Made by a program: the position numbers and the translations under genes. A stretch of 9,657 bases of DNA, from the NCBI GenBank assembly GCA_012842765.1, contig DUWJ01000230.1, forward strand, positions 1-9,657, in the 5' to 3' direction. Of the stretch, positions 1-5,627 are shown piece by piece. Below the pieces are notes generated by a model. That model ran no database searches, had not been told where the DNA came from, and saw nothing but the letters and a program-made list of their open reading frames with translations. The DNA is from Bacillota bacterium (GTDB taxonomy: Bacteria; Bacillota; DTU025). Position 1 is the stretch's first letter. The number at the start of each line of letters is the position of its first letter.

Positions 1-708
1 CTATATTCCCAGAGGCGGCGGCCCGAAGCTGAAGGATAGCTGCACAAAGGGCAGTCCCGCGCTCTTCATAGGGCCATCGAATGAATCCTTGAAGGTCATC
101 CCATCCATCCATCCGGTCGGGCTGTACAAGAAAGAGTATCCTCCAGTGATCGTAATATCGATTAGCGCCGACAGCGGGAAAGCTATGGATGCCTGAGGCT
201 GGGCTAGAAGATAAGGCCGCCAGACCGAAGCAGAGCTGGCCGCGCCCAGCGCCTCGTCAAAGTCGGAGATCATGCCGCGCTTTGTGGTAAGCGACGCCAT
301 TCCCCCTCCAAGCACTGTACCTAATCCGACATGGGCTTTCGGAGAATCCACGGCACTGTATTCAACCAAGATTCCCCCGTAATTGAACGCAAGAGTAGCT
401 ATCTTCGGCTCTGCTCCAGCAGTAGGCTTCGAAATGGCCTCGCCTCCACCATACCATCCGCCTATGGACCATTTTCCGTTTCCGACACCAACTGTTCCAT
501 AGCCGCCCCACGTGAGCATGCCGCCGGGAAGCTGGTTGAATTCGGCATCAACCAGAGATTCATTGAGATCATCAACCCTGAGGAAAACCCATCCGACTGA
601 GTTCCCACCGCCGCCCACCTGCGCAGAACAGGCACCCGCAGTCACAACGACCAGGGTTACGGCAACAATCATAGATACGTTCAGTTTTCGAAGCCTCTTT
701 GCTTGCAT
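1..708 (-). CDS. Small secreted glycine-rich protein of unknown function
   Basis: This is a complete 235-residue frame from ATG at 708 to TAG at 1-3. A GTGAGGT Shine-Dalgarno sits about 7 nt upstream of the ATG. The N-terminus is a classic export signal: K/R-rich residues 1-9, then a hydrophobic stretch at about 11-24. Cleavage is likely near A-C-S-A at 26-29. A Cys at 27 follows A-G-A, which is a poor lipobox, so lipidation is doubtful. The mature part is rich in Gly and aromatics, with repeated GG/YGG patches (W67-G-G, G83-G-W-Y-G-G, Y110-G-G, G134-G-G, G189-G-Y) and alternating polar and hydrophobic residues. That suggests an all-beta, perhaps barrel-like or surface protein. I do not recognise a named family. 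It starts 15 nt after the epimerase stop, so it is probably the last gene of the methylmalonyl-CoA cluster, but nothing in it suggests a metabolic role. Confidence 0.8.
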   Translation of the reverse strand: MQAKRLRKLNVSMIVAVTLVVVTAGACSAQVGGGGNSVGWVFLRVDDLNESLVDAEFNQLPGGMLTWGGYGTVGVGNGKWSIGGWYGGGEAISKPTAGAEPKIATLAFNYGGILVEYSAVDSPKAHVGLGTVLGGGMASLTTKRGMISDFDEALGAASSASVWRPYLLAQPQASIAFPLSALIDITITGGYSFLYSPTGWMDGMTFKDSFDGPMKSAGLPFVQLSFSFGPPPLGI

Positions 709-723
709 AGCGTCTACCTCACT

Positions 724-1125
724 TTACTTGCGTTCGCAGAGCTCTATAAGGACTCCACCTGTAGCTTTCGGATGCAGGAAAGCGATCCGCGCTCCGCCTG
801 CTCCATAGCGAGGCTTCTCGTCGATGAGCCTGATCCCTTCAGCCCGCATCTTATCGAGCGCAGCGTCGATGTCGTCCACTCTCAAGGCTATGTGCTGAAT
901 TCCCTGTCCCCGTTTTTCTATGAACTTGGCGATCGGACCCTCAGGATCGGTCGACTCAAGAAGTTCTATCTCCGTATCGCCTATAGGTAGAAAAGCAACT
1001 TTGACCTTCTGCTCTTCCACCACTTCAGTTCCTTGGAGCTCAAGTCCGAACGTTTCGGTATACAGTTTGAGGGCCTCTTCAAGATCTGCCACCGCAATTC
1101 CTATATGGTCCACCGATTTGACCAA
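724..1125 (-). CDS. mce: Methylmalonyl-CoA epimerase
   Basis: The 133-residue product interconverts (2S)- and (2R)-methylmalonyl-CoA in the cytoplasm, supplying the R isomer to the B12 mutase. It belongs to the vicinal oxygen chelate fold family: two beta-alpha-beta-beta-beta modules, at about 1-68 and 72-133. The expected metal ligands are visible: His7 in D-H-I-G, a Gln/Glu region before the second module, His77 in Q-H-I-A-L, and the Glu in L-I-E-L-C near the C-terminus. Length matches stand-alone epimerases. The start codon is TTG at 1125-1123, supported by GGGAGGGG about 6-8 nt upstream and by the typical opening V-x-x-V/I-D-H-I-G-I-A-V right after it. It lies 20 nt after the MeaB stop and 15 nt before the next gene, consistent with co-transcription with the mutase genes. 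Confidence 0.95.
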   Translation of the reverse strand: MVKSVDHIGIAVADLEEALKLYTETFGLELQGTEVVEEQKVKVAFLPIGDTEIELLESTDPEGPIAKFIEKRGQGIQHIALRVDDIDAALDKMRAEGIRLIDEKPRYGAGGARIAFLHPKATGGVLIELCERK

Positions 1126-1145
1126 ATCAGTCCCCTCCCGCGAAT

Positions 1146-2210
1146 CTATTTGACGATCATCTCATAAAGCTCATTGCCTGCTGAATAAGGGTCGATCTCC
1201 CTTCGGGCAACCTTCCACGCCAGTTCCTCTGCAGCAGCGAATGCACCGCGATCGTCTGTGAGCCCGCGCCAAATCCTTCCCGATGCAATCTGCATCGTCT
1301 CCGAACGTGCACGCCTGTATCTCCGATCGTCCAACTCACCGGTTCCGGCCAGATAACGCATATGCTCATCGCAGGCGTCGAAAAGTTCGCCTACCCCTTC
1401 ACCCGTCTCAGCCAATGTCTGGAGGATCGGAGGATGCCAACAGGGCCTCGCTGCCTCCTCGTCCACTGTCTCTTCTCTTTCAGAGCCCGCCGCTCCGAGC
1501 GCCGAAACTCCGTGATGCCCCGCGGATCCGGCGATTCTGCTCGTTCCGCCGCCTCCCCTAGACGCAACGGAACTGAGCTCCAGAGCTATCCGAATCTCAG
1601 CTACCACTCTTTCCACACCCGGGCGGTCTTTTTTGTTCACGGCGAACAGATCACCGATCTCCATTACGCCGGCCTTTATGACCTGAATATCATCGCCCAA
1701 CCCAGGCACTTGCACCAGCACGACGGTGTCAGCGATCGAGGCTATCTCCACCTCGGATTGGCCCACACCCACAGTCTCGATGATTACGTAATCATACCCG
1801 GCAGCATCCAGCACGTCCACCGCGCCAGACGTAGCACGCGATATACCGCCAAGCTGGCCCCTGGTGCCCATGCTTCTGATGAACACTCCATCATCTAAGG
1901 CATGGCGCTGCATTCGAAGACGATCGCCCAAAAGCGCCCCGCCTGTGAACGGGCTAGTAGGGTCGACCGCCACTATTCCCACAGTTTTTCCGCGTTCCCT
2001 GCACACCGCCGCCATCTTGTCGACGAGTGTGCTCTTTCCGGATCCGGGCGGACCGGTAATCCCTATTACGTGCGCCTTCCCTGTAAACGGGTAGATCTCC
2101 GAATACAGGCCCTCGAATCCTGGAACACAATCTTCAATGAGGGATATGAGCCGGGACACGGCCCGGATATCCCCGCTAAGGGCCCGGCTCACCACTTCCG
2201 TTCGGCCCAT
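1146..2210 (-). CDS. meaB: MeaB/ArgK-type GTPase, methylmalonyl-CoA mutase chaperone
   Basis: The product is a G3E-type P-loop GTPase that loads intact adenosylcobalamin into methylmalonyl-CoA mutase and protects it from inactivation. The 354 residues show Walker A G53-P-P-G-S-G-K-S60, the switch/Mg region D83-P-T-S-P, the conserved D96-R-L-R-M, the Walker B/G3 segment around E145-T-V-G-V-G-Q-S, and the base-recognition motif N192-K-K-D195. The usual W-x-P-P-I-L segment follows at about 258-263, and the C-terminal helical dimerisation region comes after that. Family members are usually about 310-330 residues. The excess here is an Ala/Gly/Ser/Glu-rich insert at about residues 213-256, between the G4 motif helix and the W-x-P-P segment. 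The start ATG is 2 nt after the small-subunit stop, with only a modest AGAGG about 11 nt upstream, so translational coupling is likely. Confidence 0.95.
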   Translation of the reverse strand: MGRTEVVSRALSGDIRAVSRLISLIEDCVPGFEGLYSEIYPFTGKAHVIGITGPPGSGKSTLVDKMAAVCRERGKTVGIVAVDPTSPFTGGALLGDRLRMQRHALDDGVFIRSMGTRGQLGGISRATSGAVDVLDAAGYDYVIIETVGVGQSEVEIASIADTVVLVQVPGLGDDIQVIKAGVMEIGDLFAVNKKDRPGVERVVAEIRIALELSSVASRGGGGTSRIAGSAGHHGVSALGAAGSEREETVDEEAARPCWHPPILQTLAETGEGVGELFDACDEHMRYLAGTGELDDRRYRRARSETMQIASGRIWRGLTDDRGAFAAAEELAWKVARREIDPYSAGNELYEMIVK

Positions 2211-2212
2211 GC

Positions 2213-2638
2213 TTACGACCGCCTCTTCACGTTCTCTTCTATGAACTTAACCGTTTCCGATGTACTTGTGCCAGGAGTGAATATGTCCGCTATGCCACAT
2301 TCTTTGAGGGCAGGGATGTCCTCATCCGGGATGATGCCCCCGCCCACGACGAGAATATCGTCGACACCCTTCTCACGCAGCAGGTCCATGACCTTCGGGA
2401 AAAGGACATTGTGTGCACCCGAAAGTATCGACATGGCGATCACATCGACGTCTTCCTGAATAGCAGCCGCCACGATCTGCTCCGGCGTCTGCCTGAGCCC
2501 TGTGTATATCACTTCCATGCCTGCGTCACGAAGGGCACGTGCCACAACTTTGGCACCTCTGTCATGCCCATCGAGACCTGGCTTTGCGACCAAAACCCTA
2601 ATCTTCCTGCCAGTATCAGTACCCATGCTGTCGCCCAT
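2213..2638 (-). CDS. mcmA2: Methylmalonyl-CoA mutase small subunit, B12-binding domain
   Basis: This 141-residue protein is the separate cobalamin-binding domain of a two-subunit methylmalonyl-CoA mutase. It shows the base-off/His-on signature D23-G-H25-D-R-G28, in which His25 would be the lower cobalt ligand. It also has S70-I-L72, the glycine-rich loop V-V-G-G-G at 97-101, and the T-P-G-T-S turn at 121-125 that closes around the dimethylbenzimidazole tail. The Rossmann-like fold is complete, so the length is normal for a stand-alone domain. An AGGAAGGGAGA ribosome site precedes the ATG at 2638. A second in-frame ATG at 2626 is possible but worse placed. The gene sits 12 nt after the large-subunit stop and 2 nt before meaB, which fixes its role as partner of the upstream catalytic subunit. 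Confidence 0.96.
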   Translation of the reverse strand: MGDSMGTDTGRKIRVLVAKPGLDGHDRGAKVVARALRDAGMEVIYTGLRQTPEQIVAAAIQEDVDVIAMSILSGAHNVLFPKVMDLLREKGVDDILVVGGGIIPDEDIPALKECGIADIFTPGTSTSETVKFIEENVKRRS

Positions 2639-2650
2639 TCTCCCTTCCTG

Positions 2651-4318
2651 CTAGTAGGCCCCTGAGGGCTTGTATTCTCCGAATACTCCGCGCAAAGTGT
2701 CGCATATCTCTCCCAATGTGGCGTATTCTCTGACTGCGTCAAGAATATACGGCACGAGATTGTCAGTTCCTTCGGCCGCTGCCTTGAGCGCTTCAAGGCT
2801 CTTTTCCACAGCCTCGCCATTCCTTGAAGCTTTCACATCCGCCAGTTTTTTGCACTGCAGATCGGCAACGGCGGGGTCTACCTTGAGAAGGCCCTTCGGC
2901 GGCTCCTCCTCTATGTAGAATTCGTTGACGCCGACAACAATCCGGTCTCCCGACTCTATCTCCATCTGGTACCGATAAGCGCTCTCTTCTATCTCGCTCT
3001 GGATGAACCCTCGCTCGATTGCCATAGGCGCTCCGCCCATCTCGTCGATCCGGCGGATGTAATCGGCGGCTGCCTCCTCAATCTGAGTGGTAAGAGCCTC
3101 TACATAGTAAGAGCCTGCAAGGGGATCAATAGTGTCGGCGACACCGCTCTCGTATGCGATGATCTGCTGCGTACGCAAGGCAATCATCACCGATTCCTGG
3201 CTTGGAAGCGCTAGGGCTTCATCTCGGGAGTTGGTGTGCAGCGACTGAGTGCCTCCGAGAACAGCTGCAAGCGCCTGCAATGCCACCCTGACAATGTTGT
3301 TGTCAGGCTGCTGCGCCGTTAGAGTGGACCCGCCCGTCTGGGTATGGAACCGGAGCCTCATAGACTTTTCCTTCTTGGCTCCGAACCTTTCCTTCATGAT
3401 CCTCGCCCACAGCCTTCTCGCCGCTCTGAACTTGGCAACTTCCTCGAAAAGGTCGTTATGGGCTGCAAAGAAGAACGACAACCTAGGAGCGAATTCGTCC
3501 ACATCAAGACCCGCGTCTATAGCCGCCTGAACATAGGCGATTCCGTCAGCGAGCGTGAAGGCGAGTTCCTGTACTGCTGTGGCCCCTGCCTCTCTGATAT
3601 GGTAGCCACTTATGCTGATGGTGTTCCAGTTTGGAACGTTTGCAGAACAATACTCGAATGTGTTGGTTATGAGGCGCATTGACGGTTTCGGTGGGAAAAT
3701 GTAGGTGCCGCGGGCGGCATATTCCTTGAGGATGTCATTCTGAATAGTTCCGTTAAGCTTCTCCGGCGACACGCCCTGTTTTTCCGCGACTGCGATATAC
3801 ATGGCCAAAAGGACTGCAGCCGGCGCGTTGATGGTCATGGAGGTGGAAACCTTGTCTAGCGGTATCTCGTTGAAAAGAATCTCCATATCCGCAAGAGAAT
3901 CTATCGCCACCCCAACTTTCCCAACTTCCCCCAATGCCAGCTCGTGGTCGGAATCGTATCCTATCTGAGTCGGGAGGTCGAACGCAACTGAAAGCCCGGT
4001 CTGCCCTTGTTCCAGCAGGTACCTGTAGCGTTCGTTCGATTCCTCCGCCGTGGCAAAGCCGGCATATTGCCGCATTGTCCACAAGCGCCCCCGATACATC
4101 GTGGGTTGAACTCCACGCGTGTATGGGTATTCTCCCGGAAATCCAAGGTCCTCAAGATAGTCGATGCCCTCAGTATCCAACGGTGTGTAAACAGGCTGGA
4201 CCTCGATGCCAGAAGTCCCTTCGAACTTCTCCCGTCGTTCAGGGAACCTGGCGCAGGTTTTGCCGTAGGTCGTGCTCTTCCAACGATCCAGCTCGCCCTT
4301 GAGATTGCTTTGGTTCAA
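2651..4318 (-). CDS. mcmA1: Methylmalonyl-CoA mutase large subunit, catalytic TIM barrel
   Basis: The enzyme carries out the adenosylcobalamin-dependent radical rearrangement of (R)-methylmalonyl-CoA to succinyl-CoA, working with the separate B12 subunit downstream. From the TTG at 4318 the product is 555 residues, normal for the short form lacking the B12 domain. Key residues are visible. Tyr75 in P-T-M-Y corresponds to Tyr89 of the Propionibacterium enzyme. Gln193 in T-I-Q-N-D-I-L-K-E, Arg203 in A-A-R-G-T-Y, and His240 in S-I-S-G-Y-H correspond to its Gln197, Arg207 and His244. The Tyr/Arg pair argues for methylmalonyl-CoA rather than isobutyryl-CoA mutase. The frame is open up to an ATG at 4408, which would add 30 residues not expected from the family. 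The TTG has GGAGGG 9 nt upstream and aligns with the usual N-terminus. The ATG also has a good AGGTGA, so the start is not settled. Confidence 0.95.
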   Translation of the reverse strand: MNQSNLKGELDRWKSTTYGKTCARFPERREKFEGTSGIEVQPVYTPLDTEGIDYLEDLGFPGEYPYTRGVQPTMYRGRLWTMRQYAGFATAEESNERYRYLLEQGQTGLSVAFDLPTQIGYDSDHELALGEVGKVGVAIDSLADMEILFNEIPLDKVSTSMTINAPAAVLLAMYIAVAEKQGVSPEKLNGTIQNDILKEYAARGTYIFPPKPSMRLITNTFEYCSANVPNWNTISISGYHIREAGATAVQELAFTLADGIAYVQAAIDAGLDVDEFAPRLSFFFAAHNDLFEEVAKFRAARRLWARIMKERFGAKKEKSMRLRFHTQTGGSTLTAQQPDNNIVRVALQALAAVLGGTQSLHTNSRDEALALPSQESVMIALRTQQIIAYESGVADTIDPLAGSYYVEALTTQIEEAAADYIRRIDEMGGAPMAIERGFIQSEIEESAYRYQMEIESGDRIVVGVNEFYIEEEPPKGLLKVDPAVADLQCKKLADVKASRNGEAVEKSLEALKAAAEGTDNLVPYILDAVREYATLGEICDTLRGVFGEYKPSGAY

Positions 4319-4327
4319 TTCAACTAT

Positions 4328-4335
4328 CCCTCCAA
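4328..4335 (-). promoter_or_regulatory. Ribosome binding site deciding the mutase start
   Basis: TTGGAGGG on the minus strand is followed by 9 nt and then TTG at 4318-4316. This site lies inside the longer open frame that begins at ATG 4408, so it argues that the protein starts at 4318. The competing site is AGGTGA at 4416-4421, 7 nt before ATG 4408. Confidence 0.55.
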
Positions 4336-4421
4336 CATATACATGCACGAGCCGCCTCAATCGCTGCATAGCTAAAGAGACGTACCCTTGTTTTATATTC
4401 CACATCATCCCTCATTCACCT

Positions 4422-4450
4422 GCTAGACTATGACAGGGTTGGAGTGTCAA
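4422..4450 (-). promoter_or_regulatory. Candidate sigma-70-type promoter of the methylmalonyl-CoA cluster
   Basis: On the minus strand a perfect TTGACA (4445-4450) is followed by a 17-nt spacer and TCTAGC (4422-4427), which matches TATAAT at only three of six positions. Transcription would begin near 4415. That would give about 100 nt of leader before the TTG start at 4318, and would leave almost no leader for the ATG at 4408. The -35 is convincing and the -10 is weak. I see no B12-box or other riboswitch-like core in the leader. Confidence 0.35.
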
Positions 4451-4679
4451 GACCAGAGTAAGAATGTGAATAAAGCACAGTTCATAAATGCAATATTTCG
4501 TCAGGAGATCCTGCTCCATCCTACCCCGTCGTGTTGTCCCTTTTGCATTGTGCATCGCTTTCGCTTTGACGCTTCCATGCCAGTTACAAACCATCCCCCA
4601 ACAATGGCAAATGGCATTAGCTTCTTTCGCATGAGTGTTGGAGTTGCCAAGTTGAAGTTGCCGCGTATGCCGGCCCCTT

Positions 4680-4696
4680 GGCTGGCAAAGCCAGCC
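4680..4696. repeat. Perfect 7-bp hairpin
   Basis: GGCTGGC, loop AAA, then GCCAGCC. No T-run follows on either strand, so it is not a typical intrinsic terminator. It lies within the gene-poor interval and could be chance or a remnant of a mobile element. Confidence 0.5.
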
Positions 4697-4829
4697 TGCT
4701 CTTCTCGCATGATCCATACCAGTGCGCGCAGGTGTTTGTCATTGTCGAATGACGCAATAGACGATCGCGTATCGCCTCCGCGAGCATTGAGGTTGCTGAG
4801 TTGTTGGATAGTTTGCATTGTCAGAGGCC

Positions 4830-4871
4830 AGGATCACCTAAGTAAGTCTCAACAACTTCCTGAGTGATCCT
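4830..4871. repeat. 8-bp inverted repeat with 26-nt loop
   Basis: AGGATCAC at 4830-4837 is matched by GTGATCCT at 4864-4871. No T-tail follows. The role is unknown: it could be an operator-like site, an old element end or chance. Confidence 0.4.
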
Positions 4872-4976
4872 CGAGTGCAGTTTAGGCTTTGGCTGATGCA
4901 ATGCTGGCTCGATGCCTTGGTCAACTCATTAGGCTACCTCGCCAATGCAAGGCCCAGCTGGGTTCGGAACATCGAA

Positions 4977-5519
4977 TCAGGGCGGCGCATGGAGTTTGAT
5001 AGACACTAAAGAAATCCACCTGTTGCTTTCGAGTTTCAAGGGCCACAGCATTTCGTGATAACGAAAGAAGAGCGACAAAGGCGAGACGACCGTAAAGCAG
5101 GCATATGCGCCAGTGCGGATGTCCATCGCCCCGACTACGCTCATCTTCTGGTTCGTGCCGGGCATCGGAATCCACACCTGCTTGTCGCGCAGCATCCACA
5201 TGGATCTTAGAATCGGGAACATACGCACGCCGCCTTCGTCATCATAATCATAAAGAACATGGTTGCCTGCCGTCGGCGAGCTGAGGACTGTGCTTATAGC
5301 ACTCGTCTTGTCCCTTGCCCGGGGATCATATCCCGGCTCGGCTGAGTGTCGAGGGCAGTTGTGCCTGTGACCCAAACCCTTCAAGGAAACATACATTGTC
5401 GATGCGCAGATTCAGACCCCGTATTGGACTGCGGCATAGACGCGAAAGCGCACCGCAGTCAAGATGGAACATGCATACTCGAGTCCCGAATTGTGCAACA
5501 TCTTGCCAGGCCACCGGCC
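4977..5519 (-). pseudogene. Decayed IS630-family transposase fragment
   Basis: The minus-strand reading frame from about 5519 downward resembles the N-terminal half of IS630/Tc1-mariner-type DDE transposases. A G-L-E-Y...L-T...Y-G-V segment (about 5490-5415) matches the second helix-turn-helix. It is interrupted by TGA at 5412-5414 and then continues as S-T-M-Y-V-S-L-K-G-L-G-H-R. Next come a Y-D-P-R-A...D-K linker and the start of the catalytic domain: V-L-Y-x-x-D-D-E, M-F-P-I-L-R-S-M-W, and I-P-M-P-G-T-N-Q-K followed by V-G-A-M-D-I-R-T-G, down to about 5085. The first catalytic Asp appears to be present in D-D-E. Similarity ends there. The L-D-N Asp and the final Glu are absent, and the frame stops at 4977. 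The in-frame stop and missing C-terminal half make it non-functional. I could not identify terminal inverted repeats or a TA duplication. Confidence 0.75.
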
Positions 5520-5610
5520 CAAATAGCGCTCGAGAATTTCCGTCCCAAACAGGCTATTACCTATGCAGGAAAGTGCATTTTGTAGCAGAACTACTATTCT
5601 ATCAATTGCA

Positions 5611-5620
5611 AGAGGGGAGG
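5611..5620 (+). promoter_or_regulatory. Strong ribosome binding site for a GTG start
   Basis: AGAGGGGAGG is followed by 7 nt and GTG at 5628. Its strength and spacing support the GTG start of the exported protein. I could not find a convincing promoter between 5520 and 5600. Confidence 0.75.
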
Positions 5621-5627
5621 CTTATCC

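Larger units (their letters stand above)
4451..4976. other. Gene-poor interval with no recognised gene
   Basis: No frame here resembles a known family. The longest candidates overlap on opposite strands: 4430-4867 plus (145 codons) and 4501-4818 minus (105 codons). On the minus strand a 34-codon stretch ends in a TGA at 4821-4823, only 2 nt before the ATG at 4818. Its tail looks protein-like (T-Q-E-V-V-E-T-Y-L-G-D-P-G-L), but a TGA precedes it and it has no usual start. Together with the transposase remnant next door, this suggests decayed mobile or accessory DNA. Two short inverted repeats are listed separately. Confidence 0.5.

Noticed and set aside
2651..4408. Isobutyryl-CoA or 2-hydroxyisobutyryl-CoA mutase identity for the large subunit
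   Set aside because: The Tyr in P-T-M-Y and the Arg in A-A-R-G-T-Y are the residues expected for methylmalonyl-CoA. The adjacent epimerase also fits methylmalonyl-CoA.
4319..4450. Cobalamin riboswitch in front of the B12-dependent mutase
   Set aside because: No B12-box-like core or matching helices were seen in the short leader. A covariance-model scan would be decisive.
4430..4867. 145-codon plus-strand open frame in the gene-poor interval
   Set aside because: It is rich in Cys, Ser, Pro and Arg, with no recognisable motif or domain pattern and no good ribosome site. It overlaps the mutase promoter region and an opposite-strand frame. It is probably chance.
4921..5199. 92-codon minus-strand frame overlapping the transposase remnant
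   Set aside because: It is in a different frame from the IS630-like similarity and shows no motif. I looked for a frameshifted continuation of the transposase (an L-D-N catalytic segment) and did not find one.
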